A stretch of 64,000 nt of DNA from Rhizobium rhizoryzae (GCF_011046895.1 NZ_CP049249.1:434001-498000), one strand, 5' to 3'; positions 17,865 through 26,377 are shown, counted from the stretch's first letter. Translations and numbers: made by a program. The notes: generated from the letters alone by a model not told the origin.

Positions 17865-18850
17865 ACCAGACGGCGAAGAAACCACAGGCGCTGACCGTCA
17901 ACGGGCTGGTCAAGACATTCGATGTTTCCGCGCCATGGCTCAACCGCGTGATCGAGCGCAAGCCAAGACAGTTCGTGCGGGCGGTGGCCGATATCGATTT
18001 TTCCGTTCCGGCAGGCGGATGCCTCAGCATCGTCGGCGAAAGCGGTTGCGGCAAATCGACCGTTGCGCGGCTGGTGACCGGATTGTTTAAGCCCAGCGCC
18101 GGTGAAATCCGCTTCGCGCCAGGGCGCAACAATGCCCCCTTGTCAGCACAGATGATCTTTCAGGATCCCTATGCCTCGCTCAATCCGCGCTGGCGGGTGA
18201 AGAACATCATTGCCGAGCCGCTGCGCGAACTGAAGCTGCGTAAGACGGCGGCTGAGGTAACAGAACGGGTCGAGGAATTGCTGGGCATCGTGGGCTTGTC
18301 AGCGTCCGATGGCGAGAAGTTTCCGCATGAATTCTCGGGCGGTCAGCGTCAACGTATTTCCATTGCGCGAGCGCTCGCCAGCGAACCGGAATTCCTGGTG
18401 TGCGACGAGCCGACCTCGGCGCTCGATGTTTCGGTGCAGGCACAGGTTCTCAATCTGATGCGGCGGTTGCAGGATGAACTTGGCCTGACCTACCTCTTCA
18501 TCAGCCATGACATGAGCGTGGTAAGACACATGTCGGACCGGATCGCGGTCATGTATCTCGGGCGGATCGTGGAGGAAGGGGAAACGGAAGAGCTGTTCGC
18601 CAATCCGCGCCATCCCTACACAAAGCTCCTGTTACAGACGATCCCGAATATTGCCGAGCCGAATCGCGACCGTGAACCGGCGGTAGGGGAGGTGCCGAGC
18701 CCGCTGAAGCCACCGAGCGGGTGTGCGTTTCATCCCCGCTGCCCGATTGCGACAGCCCGCTGTTCGGCGGAATTGCCTGCCGTGCGGACGCTGGCTACAG
18801 GCACACGGGTGGCGTGTCACCTGGTCACGGAGGATGCGGTTCCTGTCTGA
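17861..18850 (+). CDS. ABC transporter ATPase (DppF-like)
   Basis: A 329-residue second ATPase of the transporter. It has Walker A GESGCGKST, Q-loop IFQDPYASLNPRW, signature FSGGQRQRISIARALA, Walker [15 protein letters not shown], and the C-terminal Cys-rich extension SGCAFHPRCPIATARCSAEL. ATGA overlap with the DppD-like gene shows coupling. It ends nine bases before the convergent GntR gene, so the two transcripts must overlap or end inside each other; no terminator hairpin was seen there. Confidence 0.92.
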   Translation: MNQTAKKPQALTVNGLVKTFDVSAPWLNRVIERKPRQFVRAVADIDFSVPAGGCLSIVGESGCGKSTVARLVTGLFKPSAGEIRFAPGRNNAPLSAQMIFQDPYASLNPRWRVKNIIAEPLRELKLRKTAAEVTERVEELLGIVGLSASDGEKFPHEFSGGQRQRISIARALASEPEFLVCDEPTSALDVSVQAQVLNLMRRLQDELGLTYLFISHDMSVVRHMSDRIAVMYLGRIVEEGETEELFANPRHPYTKLLLQTIPNIAEPNRDREPAVGEVPSPLKPPSGCAFHPRCPIATARCSAELPAVRTLATGTRVACHLVTEDAVPV

Positions 18851-18859
18851 ACTTCGATG

Positions 18860-19537
18860 TCAGGCAAGCGCTGCGCGCAGGTCGTGCGAGAGATCACGGA
18901 TCTCGGTGAGATCGAGCTCCGATTCAACATGGTCGAGATGGTGTGCCATGAGGTGCACCGCCTTCTCGGCATCGTTGGCTGCAATCGCATCCACGATTTC
19001 CGCATGCTCGTCCGGACCGCAGTTGAAACGATTGGTGTTGCGGTAGACGGCAGTGATCAGGGAGGAGCGTGCGATGAGATCGCGCATCGTCGTGAACAGG
19101 AAATCAGAGCCGACTGTCTCGGCGAGCAAGAGATGGAAACCGCCGGAGAGCTTGATGATATCCGTGGTAATGTCCTGCGCGTTCGCGACCCGCTCCTTTG
19201 CGACATGGTCGCGCAACCGCTTCAGATCCGATTTCGAAATCGACTTGCACAAGCGTTCGACAATGCAGCGTTCCACGGTGCGGCGAACGAAGAACACGTC
19301 GCGAGCTTCTTCAACCGAGGGTTTGGATACGAAGGCGCCGCGATTGGGAACAATCGTGACAAGACCATCGCGCTCCAGAACCGTCAGCGCCTGCCGGATG
19401 CGGGCACGGCTGACGGCGAAGATTCCGGCCAGTTGCTCTTCTTTCAACTGGACGCCGGGACGCAGTCTGCGCTCCGCAATGGAAAGCCAGACTTTCTCGA
19501 CAATCTGCTGTGTGGAAGGGCCGTTTGCCTCAGTCAT
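18860..19537 (-). CDS. GntR-family regulator, FCD type
   Basis: A 225-residue transcription factor. The N-terminal winged helix is clear (LKEEQLAGIFAVSRARIRQALTVLERDGLVTIVPNRGAFV), and the C-terminal all-helical FCD ligand domain carries the metal/ligand-binding residues (FHLLLAETVGSDF, DEHAEIVDAI, MAHHLDHVE). ATG at 19537 has GGGAG seven bases upstream. Its promoter region contains the perfect palindrome ATTGTCGACAAT, which recurs before the dpp-like and aapJ-like operons, so it probably represses itself and those operons until an effector binds FCD. The effector is unknown but may be a breakdown product of the imported ring. Confidence 0.9.
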   Translation of the reverse strand: MTEANGPSTQQIVEKVWLSIAERRLRPGVQLKEEQLAGIFAVSRARIRQALTVLERDGLVTIVPNRGAFVSKPSVEEARDVFFVRRTVERCIVERLCKSISKSDLKRLRDHVAKERVANAQDITTDIIKLSGGFHLLLAETVGSDFLFTTMRDLIARSSLITAVYRNTNRFNCGPDEHAEIVDAIAANDAEKAVHLMAHHLDHVESELDLTEIRDLSHDLRAALA

Positions 19538-19616
19538 CACCTTACTCCCGATCGGGGCTAGAGAAGCGTGATGCGGCGTAAAATGTCAACTGTAACAGGC
19601 GGATTTCGATTGCAGA

Positions 19617-19648
19617 ATTGTCGACAATATGAAACGATATTGTATATC
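19617..19648 (+). promoter_or_regulatory. GntR operator and flavin-reductase promoter
   Basis: ATTGTCGACAAT at 19617-19628 is a perfect 12-bp palindrome in the divergent region between the GntR gene and the flavin reductase. For the plus strand, TTGTCG (19619-19624) and TATATC (19643-19648) are 18 bases apart, which would put the operator on the -35 box. It is the most symmetric of the three ATTGTNNACAAT sites, as expected for an autoregulatory site. Confidence 0.7.
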
Positions 19649-19666
19649 ATCAGCAGGAACTGAATT

Positions 19667-20296
19667 ATGGAATTCGACTTTACCGTGCTTGAGGCGCAGA
19701 GCCGCTACCGTCTGCTGACAAATTTCATCGGCCCGCGTCCGATTGCGCTGGTCACGACCCGCTCTGAGGCCGGACACAACAACGCAGCGCCCATGAGCTT
19801 TTTCAACGTATTCTCGCACGATCCGCCCATCGTGGTGCTGGGCATCCAGACACGCCTCTCAGGCGAGGAAAAGGATACGGTTGCCAATATCCGCCGAACG
19901 CAGGAATTTGCGATTTCCATGGTGGATATGACGATTGCCCAGCAGATGCTGGTCTGCGGTCTGGGTTTCGATACGGAAGTCGATGAACTGGCCATGGCGG
20001 GCCTGACAGCAAAGGACTGCAGCCAGATCGATGTCTGCTATCCCGCGGAGGCTCCTTGCGTATTCGAATGCCGGGTGGAACGCCTGATCGATTACCATCG
20101 GCGCACTCTGGTTCTCGGCGAAGTGGTCCATATGCACGTGCGTCCGGAATGCATGGATGCAGAGGGGCGATATGTGGATCCGGAGCATTATCAGCCCATC
20201 GCTCGCCTGCATGCCGACAACTACATCACTTCGGACCGCCAGTTCGTTCTGACGGCTCCTCCGATATCCGATTTCATCAAGCCGCAAGACCAGTAA
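19667..20296 (+). CDS. Flavin reductase-like protein (FMN-binding split barrel)
   Basis: A 209-residue protein of the flavin-reductase-like/DIM6 family. Typical segments are FIGPRPIALVTTR, NAAPMSFFNVFSHDPPIVVLGI (FMN-binding), DTVANIRRTQEFAISMVD and the late RLHADNYI. Such proteins supply reduced FMN to a monooxygenase or act as flavoprotein hydrolase-like enzymes themselves. No partner monooxygenase is nearby. The gene is divergent from the GntR regulator, shares its operator, and is followed 22 bases later by a racemase gene. Confidence 0.8.
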   Translation: MEFDFTVLEAQSRYRLLTNFIGPRPIALVTTRSEAGHNNAAPMSFFNVFSHDPPIVVLGIQTRLSGEEKDTVANIRRTQEFAISMVDMTIAQQMLVCGLGFDTEVDELAMAGLTAKDCSQIDVCYPAEAPCVFECRVERLIDYHRRTLVLGEVVHMHVRPECMDAEGRYVDPEHYQPIARLHADNYITSDRQFVLTAPPISDFIKPQDQ

Positions 20297-20318
20297 GGTC
20301 TTTGAAAGGTTCGACTTC

Positions 20319-21041
20319 ATGCATATTCGCCTGATCAATCCCAACTCGACCGCATCCATGACAGCGCAGGCGCTGGAAAGCGCGTTGCGCGTCAAGCAGC
20401 GGGACACGCAGGTCACGGCCGTCAATCCGACGGATACGCCGGTCAGCATTGAAGGGGGCGCGGACGAAGCCATGGCCGTGCCGGGCATGCTGGCGGAAAT
20501 CCGCAAGGGCGAGAAGCAGGGTGTCGATGCCTATGTGCTTGCCTGTTTTGACGATCCCGGCCTTCATGCGGCACGTGAAGTGGCAAAAGGGCCGGTTATC
20601 GGCATCTGTCAGGCGGGCATTCAGGTGGCGATGACCATCAGCCGGCGGTTCTCCATCGTCACGACGCTGCCGCGGTCGATACCGATCATCGAGGATCTGG
20701 TCTGTGATTATGGCGCAGATCGTCACTGTCGCCGGGTGCGATCCATCGATTTGCCGGTTCTGGGTCTGGAAGAAGACCCTGCCGCTGCCGAGCGCCTGCT
20801 GATCCGCGAAATCGAGGCCGCGAAAAAGGAAGACGGTGCGGAAGCCATCATTCTCGGCTGCGCGGGCATGTCGGCGCTGTGCGAGCGCCTGCAGACGGTA
20901 ACGGGGGTACCCGTCATCGATGGCGTAACGGCCGCCATCAAGCTTGCGGAAGCGCTGGTTGGGGCAGGCTACACCACCTCAAAAGTCAGCGCCTATGATT
21001 ATCCCCGCATCAAGCATGCCGGGGTGGCCGCCGTCGCCTGA
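20319..21041 (+). CDS. Asp/Glu/hydantoin racemase family protein (first copy)
   Basis: A 240-residue racemase of the HyuE group. It begins MHIRLINPNSTASMT, which matches the hydantoin racemase N-terminus. The two catalytic cysteines of the family are seen in YVLACFDDPGL and ILGCAGMSAL. Hydantoin racemases interconvert D- and L-5-substituted hydantoins without cofactor. It lies behind the flavin reductase, probably in one transcript. A second copy sits at 24407-25060 with a hydantoinase, which supports a hydantoin or cyclic-amide pathway. Confidence 0.85.
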   Translation: MHIRLINPNSTASMTAQALESALRVKQRDTQVTAVNPTDTPVSIEGGADEAMAVPGMLAEIRKGEKQGVDAYVLACFDDPGLHAAREVAKGPVIGICQAGIQVAMTISRRFSIVTTLPRSIPIIEDLVCDYGADRHCRRVRSIDLPVLGLEEDPAAAERLLIREIEAAKKEDGAEAIILGCAGMSALCERLQTVTGVPVIDGVTAAIKLAEALVGAGYTTSKVSAYDYPRIKHAGVAAVA

Positions 21042-21089
21042 GGGCGAAAGAGTGTCCGCCTTTTCTCCGCCGGTCTGTGCCGGCGGGGC

Positions 21090-22022
21090 TTAAATTTCGA
21101 CAATTGTCCGCAGGAATTTTCCGCAATCGGCCAGGGCAGACCGCGCGGCAGGAACCATGCGCGCCCGTGCGCAGAAGCCGTGCACCATGCCCTCGTATTC
21201 GACCACCTCAGCGGTCGTGCCGGATGATGCAATGCGTTCGGCGAGCCAACGGGAATCATCGCGCAGGACATCGAGTTCCGCTATGCCGAGCCAGAGGGGT
21301 GGAAAGCCTTTGAGATCGGCCTTCATGGGAACAGCGTAGGGGCTGTTACGCATTTCCGGATCCGGCAGATAATCGGCGAAATAGGTCGCCATGGCATCGC
21401 GCGGAAGACCAAATCGCCCGTCGCCGAATTCCCGGTAGCTTGGCGTATCGAGATCATCACCGTAGACGCCATAGAACAGACCCATCGCAACCGGCAACGG
21501 CCGACCTTCATCCCGAAGTTTGAGCCATGCGCCAAGAGCCAGGTTTGCGCCAGCGGAGGCACCACTGAGCATCAGCCTGTTGCAGGGCCTCCCCCTGAAA
21601 ACACCGCCCACCATGGCCCATTCGATGGCGCGGACCACATCCTGCAGAGGTGCGGGGAAGGGATGTTCCGGAGCAAGACGGTAGGATATGGAAAGGACCG
21701 GCAGGCCGCTTGCTGCGGCAAGGCCACGGGCCTGCCAGTCGCTGGCGTCGATGGAGCCCTGTTGCCAGCCGCCGCCATGGACAAACAGGATGGCGGCATC
21801 ACCTTCAGCTTCCGGACGGTACAGACGGGCAGGCAGGGAAGGCTCCCCCGGTATCGTGAGGTCTTCCACATGCGCGATGGCAGGTGCGCCTTCCGCCCAG
21901 AAGCGGGCGAGACGGTTCAACTGTGCACGCCTCGAAAGGAGATCGGCAGGCTGACCGCCATCCTCTTCGATCAGCCGTGCATTTTCCTGGATGGCAAGCG
22001 CCATGTTCTGTTCGAGTGGCAC
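21090..22022 (-). CDS. Alpha/beta hydrolase, hormone-sensitive-lipase family
   Basis: A 310-residue esterase-like protein. The HSL oxyanion motif is present (ILFVHGGGWQQGS), as are the nucleophile elbow SGASAGANLALG with Ser, an acid in AELDVLRDD, and a His in EGMVHGFC. I chose the GTG at 22022 (MPLEQNMALAIQ) because GGGGAG lies just before it; a longer in-frame GTG at 22067 exists. It is the last gene of the minus-strand operon racemase-hydantoinase-lyase-hydrolase and may cleave an ester or amide formed in that pathway. Confidence 0.82.
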   Translation of the reverse strand: MPLEQNMALAIQENARLIEEDGGQPADLLSRRAQLNRLARFWAEGAPAIAHVEDLTIPGEPSLPARLYRPEAEGDAAILFVHGGGWQQGSIDASDWQARGLAAASGLPVLSISYRLAPEHPFPAPLQDVVRAIEWAMVGGVFRGRPCNRLMLSGASAGANLALGAWLKLRDEGRPLPVAMGLFYGVYGDDLDTPSYREFGDGRFGLPRDAMATYFADYLPDPEMRNSPYAVPMKADLKGFPPLWLGIAELDVLRDDSRWLAERIASSGTTAEVVEYEGMVHGFCARARMVPAARSALADCGKFLRTIVEI

Positions 22023-22098
22023 AGTCTTGCTCCCCGCTTTGTCCTCACTCCGGGCTGACCCGCCCACGCCATCCGGAATATGTTAGTAAAGCATGTTC

Positions 22099-23025
22099 TC
22101 AAGCAAGAGTTTCGAGCCTTCGGGTCTGCCGCGCGATCAGCATTTCGATTTCGGCAATGGCCGCAGCATTCAGGCCAGCACCTGGCCTGCGCTGGGCCGC
22201 GCTCCCAATCGCGCCGCGTTTGGCAAGCACATACTTACGGACCGCAAGGCCGATGCCCGGCTGCTGTTCATAGCGCACGAGAGGCAGGTAAGCATCGAAT
22301 ACATCCTGCGCCGCTTCATGCCTGCCTTCATTGCTGAGGCGCACGACGTTCGCCATCATTTCGGGATAGGCAAAGCCCGTCATGGCGCCGTCGGCACCAC
22401 GACGCATTTCTTCCGGCAGGAAGGCGCCTGCATTTCCGCACAGGATGGAGACACGACGACTGCCTTCCGTCTCGGCCTGACGCAGATCCGAGATCTTCTG
22501 CAGTCCCGGCCAGTCCTCGTGCTTCAGCATGACGATGCTGGGATGGGCTTCGAAGATGACGCGCAGCGTCTTCGTGGAAATCTGCACGCCGGTTGAAAGC
22601 GGAAAGTCCTGCAGCACCACCGGAACGTCTTTCCCGACGGTCTCCACCACGTTTCGGTAATAGCCGATGATCTGCTCGTCCGTGCGCAGCGATGAGGGCG
22701 GCGCAACCATGACGCCAGCGGCACCCAGATCCATCACGGCACCGGTCAATTCGCCAAGGGCGGCGAGACCGGGGGCCGAAACACCCACGACGACGGGCAT
22801 ATTACCAGCACGCGCCAAAGTTCGCCGCGTGACCTCAATCGATTCTGCCTGCGTAAGTTTCGGTGCCTCGCCCATCATTCCCAGAATGGTCAGCCCGTCG
22901 GCACCTTTCTCCGCGTAGAAATCGACCATGCGATCGATACTGTCGTGATCGAGCGCACCTGTTTCCAGGAACGGCGTCACGGCAATGACGAAAACGCCTC
23001 TGGAGCTTGACGTGATATGTGCCAT
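22099..23025 (-). CDS. DapA-family lyase (dihydrodipicolinate synthase-like)
   Basis: A 308-residue TIM-barrel protein. Family markers are GVFVIAVTPFLETGALD, the GMMGEAPKLTQAE phosphate/carboxylate loop, the QDFPLSTG segment, and the Schiff-base lysine in SIVMLKHEDWPGL. Members condense or split pyruvate or related 2-oxo acids. True DapA is a housekeeping enzyme, but the genetic position between a hydantoinase and a hydrolase suggests a catabolic aldolase. AGGAAA lies before the ATG at 23025, 11 bases after the hydantoinase stop. Confidence 0.83.
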   Translation of the reverse strand: MAHITSSSRGVFVIAVTPFLETGALDHDSIDRMVDFYAEKGADGLTILGMMGEAPKLTQAESIEVTRRTLARAGNMPVVVGVSAPGLAALGELTGAVMDLGAAGVMVAPPSSLRTDEQIIGYYRNVVETVGKDVPVVLQDFPLSTGVQISTKTLRVIFEAHPSIVMLKHEDWPGLQKISDLRQAETEGSRRVSILCGNAGAFLPEEMRRGADGAMTGFAYPEMMANVVRLSNEGRHEAAQDVFDAYLPLVRYEQQPGIGLAVRKYVLAKRGAIGSAAQRRPGAGLNAAAIAEIEMLIARQTRRLETLA

Positions 23026-23036
23026 CGAAAAATTTC

Positions 23037-24401
23037 CTATTCGAACCAATGGGATTGACCACGGCGCACATAGTGTCCGTCGCCGGGCTGGTTGAGGATG
23101 TCTTGTCCGTCGAAGGCGAGTTCGCCTGAGAGATAGGTCCGGCTGACGGTGATGTTGAAGCGACGACCGTCAAACGGGCTCCAGTTCAGGTCATCATGGG
23201 CGTTCTGCGCGTTCCAGATCTGTGGCGTCCGGCTGACGACGGTCAGATCCGCATCCGATCCAATCCGGATCGCGCCCTTTTGCGGCCAAAGACCGAAGAA
23301 CTTTGCTGGCCGCTCACACAGTTGTTCCACGGTCATTGCCGCGGCATCGAAACCGCGTTCATCGGCGGCGGTGTAGAAGGCAGGCAACAGTGTCTCAAGG
23401 CCCGGAACGCCTGCACCGGCGTCGAAGATGGAGTCTGTAAACTTGTTGTCGATCGGCCAACTGGAATGGTCCGAACTGACGAAGGCGACGCGGCCAGATA
23501 CGACTTCCTCCCACAAGGGCTCGATCTGGCCAGGGCGAATGGGCGGATTGACCTTCATGCGGGCACCCAGTTCCTCGCCATCGCGCTCCGGATCGAACCA
23601 CAAATAGTGAACGCAAAGCTCGCCTGTCGCGCGGAAACCATCTGCCAGATAGTTGTCTACCAGCTGGAAGCCGCGCGCTGTTGTCAGGTGAACAATATGG
23701 GCATGGGCACCGGCTGAGGCACCAAGCTCCAGAAACTGCGCCGTCGCCGCAAGCTCGGCGGCGGGAGGGCGGCTGGCGGAATGGGCCTGTATGCCGTTCT
23801 GTCCGGCGGCCTTTGCCGCTGCAATATAGGCGCGCACAATCTCCTGATCCTCATTATGGACACCGAGCGGCAGCGGGGTATCGGCGAGGGCGTGGAAAAG
23901 ACGCAATATCTGATCCGACGATATGCGCGGAAACCGGGTCGGGCTGCTTTCGAAGGTCGAGATCTTGAAGGCAACAACGCCACCGTCGATCAGCGACGCG
24001 ACATCCTCCATCGATTGGCCGGGCAGAACGGTTCCATAGAGCGCCACATGGGCATGGGCATGCTGCTCGATGGCTTCGACTTTCTCCTTCAGCCTTTGCA
24101 GGTCATTGAGAGGTGCCGGATTGTCATAGGGCATGTCGACGATGGTGGTGATGCCGCCGGCGATGGCCGAGCGCGTGGTGGAGCGGATGCCGGGCAGTCC
24201 GCCATAGCTGCAGGCATGCGTCTGGCCGTCAATGATGCCGGGCAGGATCAGCTCGTCGCCGCAATCATGGACCTGTGCGTCCGAGGGCGGCTCACTGGTG
24301 CCGATGGCTTCAATTTTGCCAGCGGAAATGCCGATCCAGGCATTTTCCAGAGGGCCATCGGGAAGAACCGCGGTTCCACGCAGGATGAGATCGAAACCCA
24401 T
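23037..24401 (-). CDS. Hydantoinase/dihydropyrimidinase/allantoinase-type amidohydrolase
   Basis: A 454-residue cyclic amidase of the amidohydrolase superfamily. It starts with FDLILRGTAVLPDG and has the first metal segment as IDGQTHAC, in which one His of the usual HxH motif is replaced (QTH in place of HxH). Later ligands include VHNEDQEIV, HIVHLTT and SSDHSSWP. The usual carboxylated Lys segment is represented by VVAFKISTFE. These enzymes open hydantoin, dihydropyrimidine or allantoin rings. It is five bases downstream of a hydantoin-racemase-type gene. The first metal site should be checked, because the substitution could change activity. Confidence 0.82.
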   Translation of the reverse strand: MGFDLILRGTAVLPDGPLENAWIGISAGKIEAIGTSEPPSDAQVHDCGDELILPGIIDGQTHACSYGGLPGIRSTTRSAIAGGITTIVDMPYDNPAPLNDLQRLKEKVEAIEQHAHAHVALYGTVLPGQSMEDVASLIDGGVVAFKISTFESSPTRFPRISSDQILRLFHALADTPLPLGVHNEDQEIVRAYIAAAKAAGQNGIQAHSASRPPAAELAATAQFLELGASAGAHAHIVHLTTARGFQLVDNYLADGFRATGELCVHYLWFDPERDGEELGARMKVNPPIRPGQIEPLWEEVVSGRVAFVSSDHSSWPIDNKFTDSIFDAGAGVPGLETLLPAFYTAADERGFDAAAMTVEQLCERPAKFFGLWPQKGAIRIGSDADLTVVSRTPQIWNAQNAHDDLNWSPFDGRRFNITVSRTYLSGELAFDGQDILNQPGDGHYVRRGQSHWFE

Positions 24402-24406
24402 GGGTG

Positions 24407-25060
24407 TTACCTTTTGTAGGAGAGATCAAGATGGTTAGCCGCAAGCGCCACGCCCGCCTGCACCGGATCGATGACCGGAATGCCGAGCGTTTCCTGCAGC
24501 TTCGCGCGGTAGGACCCAAGGCCGGCGCATCCGAGAATGATGACATCAGCCCCGTCCTGGTCCAGCAACAAGCGCGCCGTCCGGGCAACGGTTTCCACGA
24601 CATCGGTCGCCATCAGCTGGGCGACGGTCATGTCGATCGAGCGGTCTGCGGCCAGACGATGATGCAGGTGCAAGGCCTCCAGATAGCGCAGGTGCCTCGC
24701 GATGGAGGACGGCCCCAGCGAAATGATGCCGAAACGGCGACCTAGTGAAAGAGCCGTCAGATAGGCCGATTCCGCAATCCCGAGCACCGGCTTGGTGGTT
24801 GCAGCCCGCACGCGATCAATCCCTGGATCCGAAAAGCACGCCAGCACGAAGGCATCGGCGTCGCTGCTGCCGACAGCGTCCAGAATGTTGGGGATGACTT
24901 CGGCCACATGGGCGTCGGTTTCGATGCCGGGCGGCGACTTTGCAAGCTCGATGCATTCGATATTGTGGGCTGTTGACGCCTTCAAGGGTGCAAGACAGGC
25001 CTGCATGGATTGCGTAACGGAAACAGAACTGTTGGGATTGATGACCAGAATAGTGGACAA
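24407..25060 (-). CDS. Asp/Glu/hydantoin racemase family protein (second copy)
   Basis: A 217-residue racemase. I chose TTG at 25060, giving MSTILVINPNSSVSVTQSM, because GGGAG lies upstream; an in-frame GTG at 25081 is possible. The catalytic Cys pair is in FVLACFSDPGID and IILGCAGLGSY. It is the first gene of the operon with hydantoinase, DapA-type lyase and hydrolase. The promoter carries a palindromic element at 25102-25117. Two racemases in one window could serve different substituents or both enantiomer pools. Confidence 0.83.
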   Translation of the reverse strand: MSTILVINPNSSVSVTQSMQACLAPLKASTAHNIECIELAKSPPGIETDAHVAEVIPNILDAVGSSDADAFVLACFSDPGIDRVRAATTKPVLGIAESAYLTALSLGRRFGIISLGPSSIARHLRYLEALHLHHRLAADRSIDMTVAQLMATDVVETVARTARLLLDQDGADVIILGCAGLGSYRAKLQETLGIPVIDPVQAGVALAANHLDLSYKR

Positions 25061-25101
25061 GCTTTCACTCCCGCGGCGCACGTCGGATTCTGCATACTAG
25101 G

Positions 25102-25138
25102 TATATCACGTAATATATTACAGATGATTTGGTGTCAA
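25102..25138 (-). promoter_or_regulatory. Racemase-operon promoter with TATAYYWCGTRATATM operator
   Basis: TATATCACGTAATATA at 25102-25117 is a 16-bp palindrome centred on ACGT. On the minus strand TTGACA (25133-25138) and TATTAC (25110-25115) are 17 bases apart, so the operator overlaps the -10 region. The same element appears at 25238, 26294 and, less exactly, 10109. Confidence 0.65.
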
Positions 25139-25237
25139 AGCGGATCAATGGACACGCCAGTGGAAATCCGCGGGGTTCTCACCGAGCGCACGAGCCCGAG
25201 GTTTTGGCACAGCTCCGGTCAAGCAAAAAACTTCTAA

Positions 25238-25253
25238 TATACTACGTAATATA
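25238..25253 (+). promoter_or_regulatory. TATAYYWCGTRATATM operator before the rhodanese gene
   Basis: TATACTACGTAATATA sits 95 bases before the sulfurtransferase start, in the divergent region shared with the racemase operon. No confident -35/-10 pair could be fixed for the plus strand. The sequence matches the element at 25102 in 14 of 16 positions. Confidence 0.6.
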
Positions 25254-25347
25254 TTTTTATATGCCAAGCCTTTCAGCATGCTCGCATATAGGATTATGAT
25301 GCAGTGCGGCAGAACGAGATGGACGACGACAGGGTTGAGGGGCAAGT

Positions 25348-26226
25348 GTGCAAATGACAACGGATGAGATCCGCAGCAGCGTTCTGCTTACACCGCACCA
25401 ACTCTACGAACGGCAGCGTCGTGACGAGGAGGTGACCGTTCTCGCGGTACAGTCGATCAATCCCTATACCGGACGGCCATCGTTTACGGGCCAGAGAATT
25501 CCCGGCGCAATCGATACCGAAGCCTATGAAGATTTCCAGTCGCCTGCGTCTGCGCAGGAGGGGCAGCGCCCCCTGCCCAAGATCGAAGCGCTGCAGGCGC
25601 GCGCCAGAGCCTGGGGGCTGCTGGCCGAGCGTCCGGTGGTGATCTATGACGCGGACCGCAGCATGACGGCTGCACGCGCCTGGTGGGTGCTCAAATGGGC
25701 CGGGCTACCCGATGTGCGGGTGCTGGATGGTGGCTTTCCTGCCTGGATTTCTGCCGGCTTGCCGACAACGGCGGAGGCCGTCGAGCCTGTCCCTAGCGCC
25801 ATCGTCCTAAGCGCTGGCCATATGCCGCAATTCGGGCCGGACGATGCCGTGAAACTGGCGCGGGAGGGCGTACTCCTCGATGCGCGCATACGACCAAATT
25901 ACATTGGCGGGCCAGTGGCCGAAGGTCAGCCGCCGCGCGGGCACATTCCCGGCGCCATCAGTGCGCCAGCCCCTGACAATGTCACCGACTATGGGAACTT
26001 CACGGATGCTGCCACCCTCGTGCAGATGTTTGCGGCGCTAGGGGTCGATGGGCAGAGGCCTGTCGGGGTTTACTGCGGGGCGGGAATGTCTGCGGCGCAT
26101 ACGGTGCTGGCGCTTGCCTCTATCGGAATTTCCGCTGCGATGTATCCGGGTTCCTGGTCCGCCTGGGTGAGCGATCCGACACGTCCCGTGGTGGTGGGTG
26201 CCTATCCGGATAGCAGGCCAGCATAA
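25348..26226 (+). CDS. Rhodanese-type sulfurtransferase, two-domain
   Basis: A 292-residue tandem rhodanese protein related to thiosulfate or 3-mercaptopyruvate sulfurtransferases. The first, inactive domain contains VVIYDADRSMTAARAWWVLKW and LDGGFPAW. The second contains the active loop VYCGAGMSAA with the persulfide-forming Cys, and RGHIPGAISAPA. It transfers sulfur to a thiol or cyanide acceptor in the cytoplasm. GTG at 25348 or ATG at 25354 could be the start; AGGGGCAAG is upstream. Its shared operator type with the racemase operon suggests a role in a sulfur-containing substrate, but this is inference. Confidence 0.85.
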   Translation: MQMTTDEIRSSVLLTPHQLYERQRRDEEVTVLAVQSINPYTGRPSFTGQRIPGAIDTEAYEDFQSPASAQEGQRPLPKIEALQARARAWGLLAERPVVIYDADRSMTAARAWWVLKWAGLPDVRVLDGGFPAWISAGLPTTAEAVEPVPSAIVLSAGHMPQFGPDDAVKLAREGVLLDARIRPNYIGGPVAEGQPPRGHIPGAISAPAPDNVTDYGNFTDAATLVQMFAALGVDGQRPVGVYCGAGMSAAHTVLALASIGISAAMYPGSWSAWVSDPTRPVVVGAYPDSRPA

Positions 26227-26271
26227 ATTCTAGGCATATGTCGAGTTTGGTCAAATGCGCGCCATTCGGGC

Positions 26272-26309
26272 TTTACACGGCTATCAGCTATGATATATTT
26301 CGTAATATA
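26272..26309 (+). promoter_or_regulatory. Promoter and operator of the second dpp-like operon
   Basis: TTTACA (26272-26277) and TATATT (26294-26299) are 16 bases apart. The -10 lies inside TATATTTCGTAATATA (26294-26309), the third good copy of the 16-bp palindrome. A regulator bound here would block RNA polymerase. The binding-protein gene starts 69 bases later. Confidence 0.65.
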
Positions 26310-26377
26310 CTACAGGAGTTCGACGGCCTCTCCGCCGTCAGAGCGTCTGTCCATCGGCGAAACGAAGGGGTGAGCCA

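Noticed and set aside
21100-21107. ACAATTGT palindrome resembling a GntR half-site pair
   Set aside because: It lies inside the 3' coding end of the HSL-type hydrolase, has no NN spacer between the halves and no nearby promoter.
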